In this document: one piece after another, positions 41,469 through 52,284 of the stretch
How the letters are laid out: each line of letters opens with the position of its first letter
Position numbering within the stretch: position 1 is the stretch's first letter
Assembly: GCA_016946835.1 (NCBI GenBank)
Contig: JACVTC010000128.1
Span: 181,001-245,000, forward strand
Direction of reading: 5' to 3'
Source of the DNA: Neocallimastix lanati (nom. inval.)
Taxonomy: Eukaryota; Neocallimastigomycota; Neocallimastigomycetes; Neocallimastigales; Neocallimastigaceae
DNA: 64,000 bases
Translations under genes and position numbers: made by a program
Notes under the pieces: generated by a model
What the model was told of the DNA's origin: nothing
Databases searched by the model: none
The model's input: only the letters and a program-made list of their open reading frames with translations

Positions 41469-41838
41469 TGATGATTATAATTAACGAATAAAAAAATTTT
41501 TTTTATTTTTTATTTTTAGTACAAATAATACTAATGATGTTAACAATACTAATACTAATACTAAAATGAAAGAAAAATGAAAATAAAAATATATATATAT
41601 ATTTATATTTTATTTTTTTAAAATGTTAAAAAATAATAATAATATTCTTTAAAAACAGTATCCATTTTATTATTATTTTTTCATTTTTCTATTTTCTTTT
41701 TATTATTATTATTATTATTATTTTACCATAATTTTTAATATAAAATAATAATATAAAAAAATTCTTTTTTTTTAATTTTTTGTAATAATTTTTTATTAAT
41801 GTAATTTATATAATTTATATATTAAGGTATGTATGAAA

Positions 41839-41876
<38 letters not shown>

Positions 41877-42129
41877 ATTTATATAATTTAATATCATTAA
41901 AATAAATAAATAATTTTTTTAAAAATGATAAATTTAACAGTTGTAAAATCTATTATAAAAATAAAATATATATATATATTTATATATATATATAATACTA
42001 ATACTTAATAATATATATGTATATACATATTAACATTTTTTATAATGAATCTTTTTTTTTTTTTTTTTTTTTTTTTTTATTTTTATTTTATTATTATCAT
42101 AAATATTTTTAAAAAAGATAAAATAATAG

Positions 42130-42185
<56 letters not shown>

Positions 42186-42296
42186 ATAAAATAATAAAAA
42201 TAAAAAATATTTATTATTATTAATGTATAATTATAATAAATAATAATTCTATATATATATAGGAATATCTTATATCTTTTTTTTACTTTTAATACT

Positions 42297-42300
<4 letters not shown>
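41374..42300. other. intergenic A/T region
   Basis: Long homopolymers (A at 41391-41425, 41840-41872, 42154-42180; T at 42052-42078) and (AAT)n tracts; no gene seen. Confidence 0.6.
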
Positions 42301-42324
<24 letters not shown>

Positions 42325-42328
<4 letters not shown>

Positions 42329-42505
42329 CTGTTTTATTCAATCTGTACTTATTAATATTTCTACTATTTATTTTATTTTATTTTATTTTATTAAATCTGT
42401 ACTTATATTATTATTTCTACTATTTTATTTTATTTTATTCAATCTGTACTTTATATTAATATTTCTACTATTTTATTTTATTTTATTTTATTCAATCTGT
42501 ATATG
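42325..42505. repeat. tandem repeat, ~50-60-nt unit, about 3 copies
   Basis: The core AATCTGTACTT recurs (42340, 42394, 42440, and a variant at 42493), each followed by ATATTTCTACTATTTTATTTTA-type sequence shorter or longer by a few bases. It abuts the poly(A) end of a LINE copy. Confidence 0.8.
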
Positions 42506-42510
42506 AAATA

Positions 42511-42975
42511 TTTTTTTTTTTTTTTTAGACTAAGAGAATAACTTTATTTAATTTATAATAATAATAAAATTACATGATTTTAAAAAAAAAATAATAATAA
42601 TAATAAAATACATGAAATAAAATATTATATATTATAAAATTGTAAAAGTGTATTAGAAGCAATAGCCTCTAACTTTTTCCATTCCTCTATAATAACACCA
42701 CGTCCATTATTGTGAGTAATAATTTCAGTATTAGTGCTATCAACCGAATCTGTATCTGTCATTTCACCGGGAGGTGAAAATCCATGCCTTATCATTTCGA
42801 CGTCGACGCTCTCGGCAACGGTAGATTCAACAGAATACAATTTCATCATCAACCTAAAAGATCGACAAATTAATGGTATTACATTTATTAGAAACTTCGC
42901 AATCCCCACAAAATATGGAACAGTTGATGAAGTTGAACTTTGTTTAAAAAATAGAGATAATAAAACAATTTTAAA
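42511..42975 (-). mobile_element. LINE copy E, 3' end only
   Basis: Minus strand. Opens near 42975 with STSSTVPYFVGIAKFLINV, matching the PISYFVGLAEFLTNV part of copy A, and ends in the same frame (minus, to 42625) with GVIIEEWKKLEAIA, against GVIFDEWEELEAIS in copy A. The 3' UTR ends AATAAAGTTATTCTCTTAGTCT plus poly(A) (42511-42526 on the plus strand), nearly identical to copy A's end. So it is the same family as copy A, heavily 5'-truncated. No clear target-site duplication found. Confidence 0.85.
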
Positions 42976-43199
42976 GTATTTATTTTTTTCTTTTATTTAT
43001 TAAAACATTAAATTATTATTTAATATTTTTTATTTATTTATTTATTTTATTTATTTATATGTTTATTTTTTAAAAATTTTTAAGTCACATTTTGCGAAAT
43101 ACACAATTGCGTAATGATACACATAAGGCAAATTATTAAATAATATCTTTATGCTTTTAAAAACTTTTTTAATATTCAATAAAATTATAGTTACATTAT

Positions 43200-43515
43200 T
43201 ATTATTTAAAATTATTAAAACAATATATAGACGAATAAAAAAAAAAAAAAAAAACATTTATATTCTAAAATTTTGTAATATATAATTTGTATTAGATTGT
43301 GGATAATACATGTATATTGCAACATATATATAAGTTACACAAAATATTTAAAACAATTCTTTTTTGTATATATAAAAAGATAATTTTGTATAATTTTTTT
43401 TTAAAAAGATTTTTTTTTTTTTCCTTTTTTTTATTCATATGTTTAATAAAATAAATGAATATTTAAATTATTATTATAATTTAATTAAATAATATAAATA
43501 TTTAAAATTATAAAA
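43200..43515 (+). repeat. direct duplication, left copy
   Basis: Closely matches 47530-47815 in the same orientation, including TTTGTATTAGATTGTGGATA and TATTGCAACATATATA. The two copies bracket the foldback-element cluster. No coding content. Confidence 0.8.
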
Positions 43516-43651
43516 AGTATATAAGTTACACAAAATACTTAAATAATTTTTATTTTATTACTAATAATTATTATATTTTATAACATTTTATTATGTATAT
43601 ATATTTTATTAAAAAAATTGTTTTAATATAATAAATTATTAATAATACACA

Positions 43652-43660
43652 ATGAATTTC
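43652..43660 (+). repeat. 9-bp TSD, foldback copy 1, left
   Basis: ATGAATTTC, repeated at 44442-44450. Confidence 0.85.
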
Positions 43661-44441
43661 GGGAGAGGAGCATTTCGAAAAGTTTCATTTCAGAAAGTTT
43701 CATTTCGGAAAATTTACATAAAAAGTTTCATTTCGCAAAATTTTTTTAAAAGTTAATAAATGAATAAATTAATAATAAAATAAATAAATAATATATATAT
43801 AATTTAAATAAATAAATAAATAAAACTATAATAAATAAATAAATTTAAAAAAAATTTTTTAAAAAAAAATATATATTACATATATATAATAAATATACAT
43901 TATATAATAATAAATATTCATTAAAATTAAAGCTTTAAAAAAAATAACATATTTTATTAAACATTTTAAACGTTTTATTATATTTCAATGGATATATATG
44001 ATTAATAATAATTATATATATATATATAAATAAGTATTAATAATTTAAAAGATGTAAAGGATAATAATTTAAAATATAACTATTAAAATTAAAATATAAT
44101 TATTAAAAAGATTAAAAAATAATATATAAATAATTTAATTAATCAGTTTACACCTTTTAAGTCCTTGTGCAGTATTTTAAAAAATCTTAAATTACTAATA
44201 AATTTCTTTAATAAAAGAAATATTTATAAATAATCCAGTAAAAAAAAAAAAAAAAAAAAAAAAAGATGAAGATATCATAAAAAAAGGAGTTAAAAGTAGC
44301 ACAAAGTTAGGATAATTTTAGGTGGTATCTATTTTTTATTTTTTATTTTTTATTTTTTATTTTTTGTTTTTTATTTTATTATTTACTTATCTATTTATTA
44401 AAATTTTGCGAAATGAAACTATTCCGAAATACCACACACTC
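43661..44441 (+). mobile_element. foldback (Mutator-like, non-autonomous) element copy 1
   Basis: 781 bases. Starts GGGAGAGGAGCATTTCG and ends CGAAATACCACACACTC; flanked by 9-bp ATGAATTTC. Inside each end are tandem subrepeats of about 15 bases, TTTCATTTCGGAAAA at the left and its reverse complement at the right, so the ends can fold back. The middle is A/T-rich with two conserved blocks (CACCTTTTAAGTCCTTG near 44152 and AGTAGCACAAAGTTAGGAT near 44295). No ORF. Two more copies follow. Confidence 0.88.
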
Positions 44442-44450
44442 ATGAATTTC
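44442..44450 (+). repeat. 9-bp TSD, foldback copy 1, right
   Basis: ATGAATTTC; partner of 43652-43660. Confidence 0.85.
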
Positions 44451-44749
44451 ATATTTTTATGATATCATTAATTTCCTAAGTTCTAATGATATTTTCACTA
44501 GACACAATTACAATAATTTATCAATTTACAATTAACATAATTTTTTAATATATTTATGTGTTTATGATAAATTAATTTTTATATTAATTAAAGTTCTTAT
44601 TTATATTCTATATCATAATTTATGATATGAAATAGAAATAAAAACACTAATAAATAATAAATTTATGTTAATTAAGAAATGTAGTAAAAGCATAAATTTA
44701 TGTATTAATCTAGTTTTTATTGTATTTCTTATTAGAAATTAATTTATAT

Positions 44750-44758
44750 ATTTTTATT
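44750..44758 (+). repeat. 9-bp TSD, foldback copy 2, left
   Basis: ATTTTTATT, repeated at 46109-46117. Confidence 0.85.
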
Positions 44759-44916
44759 GGGGGAGGAGCATTTCGAAAAATTTCATTTCGGAAAGTTTCA
44801 TTTCGGAAAATTTACATAAAAAGTTTCATTTCGAAAAATTTCATTTCGGAAAAGTGTCATTTCGCAAAATTTTTAATAAATAAATAAATTAATAATAAAA
44901 TAAATAAATAATATAT

Positions 44917-44948
<32 letters not shown>

Positions 44949-45374
44949 TAAGTAAATGAAACTATAATAAATAAATAAATTTTAAAATTATATTTTAAAA
45001 AAAAAATATATATATATGGACATATATATAATAAATATACATTATATAATAATAAATATTCACTAGAATTAACGCTTTAAAAAAAATAAAATATTTTATC
45101 ATATGTTTTAAACGTTTTATAATTTTTTAAAATATATATAAGAATTTTATATATATAAAAAAAATAAGTATTAATAATTTAAAAGATATAAAGGATAATA
45201 ATTTAAAATATAAATTAAAAATAATTAAAAAATAATTATTATAAAGATTAAAAAATAATATATAAATAATTAATTGATCATTTTACACCTTTTAAGTCCT
45301 TGCGCAGTATTTTAAAAAAATCTTAAATTACTAATAAATTTTTTTAATAAAAGAAATATTTATAAATAATTCAG

Positions 45375-45415
<41 letters not shown>

Positions 45416-46108
45416 TGAGGACATCATAAAAAAAAGGAGTTAAAAGTAGCACAAAGTTAGGATGATTTTAGGTGGTATCTATTTTTTTTATTTTATATTT
45501 TAATATTTTATATTTTTATTTTTTTATATTTTATATTTTATATTTCTATATTTTTATTTTTTATTTTTTATTTTTTTTATTTTTTATTTTATATTTTATA
45601 TTTTATATTTTTTTATTTTTTTTTTTTTATATTTTATATTTTTTTTATTTTATTTTATATTTTTTATTTTATATTTTTTTATTTTTTATTTTTTATTTTT
45701 TATATTTTTTTTATTTTATTTTATATTTTTTATTTTATATTTTTTTATTTTTTATTTTTTATTTTTTATTTTTTATTTTTTATTTTTTATTTTTTATTTT
45801 TTATTTTTTATTTTTTATTTTTTATTTTTTATTTTTTATTTTTTATTTTTTTTTTTTATTTTTTATTTTATATTTTATATATATATATATATTTTTATTT
45901 TATATTTTATATTTTATAATTTTTTTTTATTTTTTTATTATTTATTTATTTATTTATTTTATTATTTATTTATCTATTTATTAAAATTTTGCGAAATGAA
46001 ACTTTTCCGAAATGAAACTTTTGAGAAATGAACTTTTGCGAAATGACACAAAAAATTTTGCGAAATGAAACTTTTCCGAAATGAAATTTTGCGAAATGAC
46101 ACACACTC
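44759..46108 (+). mobile_element. foldback element copy 2
   Basis: 1350 bases from GGGGGAGGAGCATTTCG to CGAAATGACACACACTC, flanked by 9-bp ATTTTTATT at 44750-44758 and 46109-46117. Same internal blocks as copy 1. It is longer because the right half carries an expanded (TTTTTTA)n stretch (about 45480-45960), which gives a meaningless Phe/Tyr/Leu frame. More end subrepeats are kept than in copy 1. Confidence 0.9.
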
Positions 46109-46117
46109 ATTTTTATT
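46109..46117 (+). repeat. 9-bp TSD, foldback copy 2, right
   Basis: ATTTTTATT; partner of 44750-44758. Confidence 0.85.
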
Positions 46118-46321
46118 ATTTAATTTAAACATTAATGAAAGTAAATTAATATTTATAATTTAATATAGGAAAACTTTTTTATAGTAAATAATTATAAAAG
46201 AGAAAAATACTTAGAAATAGTTTTATTTCTTTGTCCAAGAATAATAAATAGTAGATTATAGCAATTCTTGAGATCAAAATATGAAAATAAATATTAATTT
46301 TAGGAATAAATGTTAGTTTAC

Positions 46322-46330
46322 ATTTTTAAT
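46322..46330 (+). repeat. 9-bp TSD, foldback copy 3, left
   Basis: ATTTTTAAT, repeated at 47370-47378. Confidence 0.85.
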
Positions 46331-47091
46331 GAGAGTGTGTCATTTCGCATAAGTTCATTTCTCAAAAGTTTCATTTCGGAAAAGTTTCATTTCGCAAAAT
46401 TTTAATAAATAGATAAATAAATAATAAAATAAATAAATAATAAAAAAATAAAAAAAAAAATTATAAAATATAAAATATAGAAATATAAAATATAAAATAA
46501 AAAATAAAAAAAAATAAAAAATAAAAAAAAATAAAAAATATAAAATATAAAATATAAAATATAAAATATAAAATATAAAATATAAAATATAAAATATAAA
46601 ATATAAAATATTAAAACATAAAATATAAAATAAAAAAAATAGATACCATCTAAAATCATCCTAACTTTGTGCTACTTTTAACTCCCTTTTTTATGATGTC
46701 CTCATCTTTTTTTTTTTTTTTTTTTTTTACTGAATTATTTATAAATATTTCTTTTATTAAAAAAATTTATTAGTAATTTAAGATTTTTTTAAAATACTGC
46801 GCAATGACTTAAAAGGTGTAAAATGATCAATTAATTATTTATATATTATTTTTTAATCTTTATAATAATTATTTTTTAATTATTTTTAATTTTAATAGTT
46901 ATATTTTAAATTATTATCCTTTACATCTTTTAAATTATTAATACTTTTTTTTTATATATATATAAAATTCTTATATATATTTTAAAAAATTATAAAACAT
47001 TTAAAACATATGATAAAATATTTTGTTTTTTTAAAGCGTTAATTCTAATGAATATTTATTATTATATAATGTATATTTATTATGTATATGT

Positions 47092-47128
<37 letters not shown>

Positions 47129-47369
47129 TTAAAAATTTAATTTTAAAATTTATTTATTTATTATAGTTTCATTTATTTATTTTTATTTATTTAGTTATTT
47201 ATTTAAATCATATATATTATTTATTTATTTTATTATTAATTTATTTATTTATTAAAAATTTTGCGAAATGACACTTTTCCGAAATGAAATTTTTCGAAAT
47301 GAAACTTTTTATGTAAATTTCCCGAAATGAAACTTTCCGAAATGAAATTTTTCGAAATGCTCCTCCCCC
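46331..47369 (-). mobile_element. foldback element copy 3, inverted
   Basis: 1039 bases in the opposite orientation: reads GAGAGTGTGTCATTTCGC at the left and CGAAATGCTCCTCCCCC at the right on the plus strand, flanked by 9-bp ATTTTTAAT. The internal blocks are the reverse complement of those in copies 1 and 2. The simple (AAATATA)n stretch is at 46470-46630. Confidence 0.9.
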
Positions 47370-47378
47370 ATTTTTAAT
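47370..47378 (+). repeat. 9-bp TSD, foldback copy 3, right
   Basis: ATTTTTAAT; partner of 46322-46330. Confidence 0.85.
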
Positions 47379-47529
47379 AATGATAAGTAAATGTAATTCT
47401 TCTAAATAAATAAAGTTTAAATAAAATTATTTTTATAAAACATATAAATTATATCCCCCAAATAAAAAATAAACCTTAAAAGAACCGAACCTGAACTTCG
47501 TACTTTATCATTTAACATAATTAAATAAT

Positions 47530-47815
47530 ATAAATATTTAAAATTATTAAAACAATACATAGATGAATAAAAATAAAAAGAAAAAAATCATTTATATTCT
47601 AAAATTTTATAATATATAATTTGTATTAGATTGTGGATAATACATGCATATTGCAACATATATACAAGTTACACAAAATATTTAAACGATTCTTTTATAT
47701 ATATATATATATATAATTTTGTGTATCCTTTTTTTTTTTCTTATGTTTAATAAAATAAATGAGTATTTAAATTATTATTATTATTTAATATAATTAAATA
47801 ATATAAATATAAGTG
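47530..47815 (+). repeat. direct duplication, right copy
   Basis: Partner of 43200-43515, differing by a few substitutions and A/T-run lengths. Confidence 0.8.
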
Positions 47816-48339
47816 ATAATAAAAATAGAGATATAAATAAAAAAAAAATAATTAGAAAATAAAAAATAAAAAATAAAAATAAAAATAAAAATAAAGATAG
47901 AAATAAAAGCTAAAAATAAAAAAACTAATAAAAACAATAAAAAATATAGTTTTATATTTATATATATATATAATTTAAAAATGGTTAATACTTTTTCTTG
48001 AAAGTTATGACATTAATTCAAAATAGGATATATATCAAAGTTATTTTTTTATCTGCTATTAATGTTTATTGTGGTACATGGATTTTTCATGTCTTTGTAT
48101 TAGTAGGTAAAAAATGGAAAAATGCCATCATGTATATAATTATAATGCATTATGATTTAAAGATATCTTGTTGTAACGAAATGGTTCTTAACAATAAATT
48201 TAAAAATAAAGTAAAATATTTTTATTTATATTTATTTCATTAATTATAAATTTATTATCAAAAACATATTAACTTAACAAGTTAATGTTTAATTAATAAT
48301 TTATTTTATTAATAAAAACTCAAAGTATAAATTATTTTT

Positions 48340-48695
48340 AGAGGAAAATTCACTCCTATTTATATTTAAAGAGCTCTCAAGCCAAACTTTATCACCTTTT
48401 CCAAAGTTTGGTGGTTTAGATCTATACTTATTGGCGATTTTTAAGTTTTCTTTTAACTTCTTCATTAAATCTTGAAATCTTTGGTAAACTCTACAGCACG
48501 AGGTACATTGATTTGCTCAGGAATTAAAGGTGAATGTTTTGGGTGAAAACCGTAGTTAAGAAAGAAAGGGAAAAAGCCAGTAGATTCTTGAACAGCATTG
48601 TTATAGCTAAATTCAGCAAAACTGAGGTAGTTTTTCCAATCAGAACCTGTATAATTTGAAAAACATCTTAGATATTGTTCCACAACGGAGTTCAC
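48340..48695 (-). pseudogene. Ty3/gypsy integrase C-terminal fragment (second copy)
   Basis: Minus strand. VVEQYLRCFSNYTGSDWKNY followed by FAEFSYNNAVQESTGFFPF is the end of a Ty3/gypsy integrase core; below 48465 the sequence continues in another frame to NKYRSKPPNFGKGDKVWL, the post-core GKGDKVWL motif. It repeats a part also present in the next element (VIEQFLRCYSNFKGSNW), so it comes from a different copy. Confidence 0.8.
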
Positions 48696-48738
48696 TCTCT
48701 CCTTAATTATATGAAAATTATTACATTAAAAATTTAGT

Positions 48739-49845
48739 TTAGGAAAATCGAGATTTTCTTAGAATTGTTTGAAAAGTTCTGATAAAATTTTTTTTTTCAA
48801 ATTCTTCTACGAGATGAGCATCGGATATATTAGGTATCAAAGGTGAGAATCTTGAGTTGTGTCCGTAGTTGGCATAAAAAGATGAGTTTCTTAAGGATTC
48901 TTGAGCTATACTGTTGTAGCAGAATTCAGCTAGAAATAGGTGGTCGTTCCAGTTTGAACCTTTAAAATTTGAATAGCAACGGAGGAATTGTTCGATGACG
49001 GAGTTCACCCTCTCCGTTAGACCATTGGTTTGATAGTGAAAAGGAGAAGAGAGTTTCATCGAGATGTTCAAAATCTTACAAAGACCAGTCCAGAATTTAG
49101 AAGTGGACTGAGTACCACGATCGGATAGAATTTCGTTGGGTAAATCATGGAGTCTAAAGATGGTATTCATAAAGGATTTAGCAGTGTATGCAGAAGAAGA
49201 AAATATAACAATATCATTGATGAATTCTTTGAGAGCTATAGATTCTTTCTCGGTCAGGGGGTAGATTGATCCATAAAAAAGTTGAGTATCAGGGAGTAGA
49301 TTGATATTACAGTCATAAGGTCTATAAGGCGGTAATTCATTAGCATTTATTTCACTGAAAGATGACTTCTTTAGTAGTATAATTAATGATTTAATTATGA
49401 ATGGATAACCAGTCTGTGCCCAATATAGCACAGTAGGATGGAAGATCGAGTATATTAAATTTTGTTTTGCAGTTATAATTTTTGTATGTGATTGAGATTG
49501 GGTAGGTTTCACCAAAAATAGATTGATAACCTCCGATTCCAGGGTTAGTATATGTGGTGTATATATGGTATCAGTAGTATAGGGGATATTATTTTCTTTA
49601 ACAAATTCAATATCCATTAGGCTAAGTTGAGAGCTTGAATCAAGAAGAATTTTAGTTTTGGTAGAAATATTTGAAACATTATGATTGAATTCAAAAATTG
49701 GGAGTTTTACATCGGGTTGGTCTGAAATTCTTGCTCTTGGAGAAGTATTTGGCTTTGGATTACTTAAGTGTGAACTGGTAGTAGGTTTGTTTTTGTTTTT
49801 GAGTAGGAATTTTTCTAAGAAATGATAAGCAGAACCACAATACAA
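48739..49845 (-). pseudogene. Ty3/gypsy pol with internal deletion (protease, RT start, integrase)
   Basis: 368 open codons, but composite. It opens with a decayed gag zinc knuckle (YLYCGSAYHF). Then a retropepsin-like ILLDSSSQLSLMD, where the usual DSG is DSS. Then the start of a reverse transcriptase (YRPYDCNINLLPDTQLFYG and YPLTEKESIALKEFI). It jumps straight to integrase: LSDRGTQSTSKFW and YQTNGLTERVN. The RT palm and RNase H (about 500 residues) are deleted without breaking the frame. It is not functional. Confidence 0.85.
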
Positions 49846-50470
49846 ATATAGATTTTCTCTTCTCCTTCGATTCTTTTCTTCTTTCGATAAATGACCATAG
49901 AATTTGGGGGTAGAAGATTTCTTGTTGAATGATTGTTTTTTGTAATTAATATTAAAAAAGTTATTAAATTTTCTTTGGGGTTAAAGAATTGCTTGTGGGT
50001 AGAGATTCTTGAATCGATTCTTGAAGCTATGATTTGCATGTTGAAGAGAGAAGATGGCCCAGAAAACATCTCAAGTATTTTGGTAGCGATCTGTTCATTA
50101 AGACCAGCGAGGAAAGCATCCATTTTTGCTTCCTCATTCCAGAATGACTCATCAGCATACCTGTTGAACTCAAGAATGTAGTTTTCTACATCCCCAAGAC
50201 GTTTTTGCTTGATTGTTCTGAGTTTGTGATTAGCAACAAAGGTAGCATCACTGTTACCGAAAACGGCTTTAAGTCTTGAGATAAATTCTTCGAAGTTGTC
50301 AAGGCAAGGATCTCTATTAGAGTAGCTACTCAATTCATAGCTTTTCCGTAGAGTCTAGAAATAATATAAACAACTTTGGTAGTATCATTTTGGAAAGTTC
50401 AATTTTAGCGAGAAATCCCTTGAAGTAGCGGCGGTTGCCAGTAAATCCATCCTTGTAAGTAGCGTTATTA
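49815..50470 (-). pseudogene. Ty3/gypsy gag
   Basis: The open part (50333-49815) contains a retrotransposon Gag core: FEEFISRLKAVFG, RTIKQKRLGDVENYILEFN and AFLAGLNEQIATKI. Upstream, in another frame up to about 50470, FTGNRRYFKGFLAKIEL and VVYIISRLYGKAMN give the N-terminal Gag half, ending in a TGA where Trp is usual. So there is at least one frameshift and one stop. Confidence 0.75.
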
Positions 50471-51665
50471 TCCTTTTATGATGATTAAGTAGATAATTCT
50501 TTCAAAAGGTAGGTTTTCCAAAAGGTAGGTTTTCCAAAAGAGGGATTTATAAAAGGATGATTAAAAGAATTTGTGAAGAGTTGATAAGATAATAGTTATA
50601 GTTATTGATATGATTAGGCCAGTAAATGTTCTTTTTTTAATTAGAGATTTTAAATTATTAATAGAAATATTTATTGTAAAAGTTCCTTAAATTTGGTTAG
50701 AATTACGAGTTCTACATTGTAGAAAAGTAACTTGATTATGGCTAGGATTAATTTACAAAGTATAAGAATTAATTCAAGGTAAAAGATTATAATTTCTAAT
50801 ATTCTCTTTTTTTTTTTTTTTTTTTTTGATTAAATGATTAATTAATATTAATTATTTTATTAATTATTATTTTTCTATATAAGCCAATTAATAGAATGTT
50901 AAACCATCAAGTCTATAAATTGTTTTAGAATTACAAGATAAGTTCCCGTAGCTCTTAAACAGTAAAAAGGTAAGGTCGAATATTAATATTAATTATAAAT
51001 TAATAAAAAGAAGTAACGGAGCTTATTTCTTTATAATCGCTAGCTTAATTAGAAGAAAGAGACTAGCTAATTATCTTCCCCTATTTCAACAATACCTTAT
51101 GTTCAAGTATTATGTTCAGTAGTTTAACTTACCACGAAGGAAGTCACTTATTTCTAATATATATAGTTTATTAATTAAAGAAAATAATTATTATTAATCC
51201 AAGATTCCATAGGAAATATGTTCGGATAAACTAGTTGAATAGACCAGAATAGATTTTGAGAGTGGCCGAAAAAAAGTGGTTAGATTGCCTAGAATAAGTG
51301 TCAGAAGTGGCTGGAAATAGTGGTTGAATTTAACAGAATAAGTAGTCAGAAGTGGCCAGAAAGAGTGGTTGAATTTACCAGAATGAATATCAGAAAAGAG
51401 TAGTAGTAGGCTTAACCAAAATTAATAGAATTAGTCTGAGGGAGTGGTAGGTAAAACCAGAAAAAATTGTAAGATTAGCAGAAAGGAATGTTAGTTATCC
51501 GAAGGTAGATACTTTTCAATAGAGGCCTAAGGTGGTGGTTATAATGTCGAAGTAATGGGCACTTTTCTTGGGTGTTTTTATTGTAACGCTTTTGTGGTTA
51601 ATATTATTAAAGGGAATTAATTATTAATAATACTAAACAGAAAAACTTTGTTGAACCAACAGGTC
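50471..51665 (-). other. probable LTR / leader of the Ty3/gypsy element
   Basis: GC-richer than the surroundings and non-coding. On the minus strand it begins TGTCGACCTGTTGGTTCAAC at about 51665, a plausible LTR start. It contains a short tandem AAAAGGTAGGTTTTCC at 50506-50540 and the repeats listed separately. No matching LTR is present at the other end, so limits are uncertain. Confidence 0.4.
51255..51420. repeat. imperfect tandem repeat, ~45-nt unit
   Basis: The phrase GTCAGAAGTGGC(T/C)(G/A)GAAA followed by AGTGGTTGAATTTA and CAGAAT occurs in about three staggered copies (about 51299, 51347 and a partial copy before). It lies in the probable LTR; such repeats are often promoter elements. 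Confidence 0.65.
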
Positions 51666-51781
51666 GACACTACAAATATATAATATAAATGAAGAAGATT
51701 TGTTTTATAAAATATTTGTTTTATTTTTCATTTGTAATATTGATTAGAGCATTTTTTGTAGATTCCCAATGTATTATAGTA

Positions 51782-52255
51782 TTATATTATTTTATCATTT
51801 ATTTCGTCAATATTTGAGAGATTAGCTACGTCTTTAATATCACTTGAAGTCAATGCAGTTTCTGATACAGATTTTATCATTTCAAATAAATGATTATTAC
51901 TATTTTTCATTTCAATAGTATCCTTTTGAAATTCGGAACCCTTCCTTTTAAATTCAGAAAGAAATGTTAATAACTTTTTTTCTTGAGACTGTAAATTAGC
52001 TTCAAGTTGATTATTAGCTTCAAGGGCTGTAACAGCAGTCTTTCCGGCGACTGTAATATTTCCATTTAATTTACCTTCCAATACTTCAAGAGATTGTTGA
52101 TTAAATGTAGCTAATTATATTAATTTTTTATCAGTTGATTCACTCAAGGCTAACAGGTTTTGGTTGGTTTCCTGAGTCATTAATTGTTGTTGGAATCGTA
52201 ATTGTGATGTTTGAAAAACATTATAGGCTATGGCAATATCGGCTTTTATAGACAT
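51782..52255 (-). pseudogene. broken coiled-coil protein gene
   Basis: ATG at 52255 (MSIKADIAIAYNVFQTSQLR) and a heptad-like, Gln/Leu-rich frame with one TAA (near 52119), after which the same frame continues to 51782 (LEGKLNGNITVAGKTAVTAL, then QSQEKKLLTFLSEFKRKGSE). Two halves in one frame separated by a single stop indicate a recently broken gene of about 155 residues. It might be an ORF of the neighbouring retroelements or a host gene; no family recognised. Confidence 0.5.
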
Positions 52256-52284
52256 TGCTGGCCCTGTGGAACCATCCATTACAA

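Noticed and set aside
42734-43003. 89-codon plus frame
   Set aside because: Antisense of the LINE copy E tail; the minus frame has the homology.
45472-45984. 170-codon plus-strand frame of Phe, Tyr, Leu and Ile
   Set aside because: It is the (TTTTTTA)n stretch inside foldback copy 2; the frame has no sequence complexity and starts inside a transposon end block.
46402-46659. 85-codon minus-strand frame
   Set aside because: Equivalent simple-sequence stretch of the inverted foldback copy 3.
47998-48243. 81-codon plus-strand frame (MKVMTLIQN...)
   Set aside because: Composition is a little less simple than the surroundings, but there is no motif, no splice context and no match to neighbours. 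Too weak to call.
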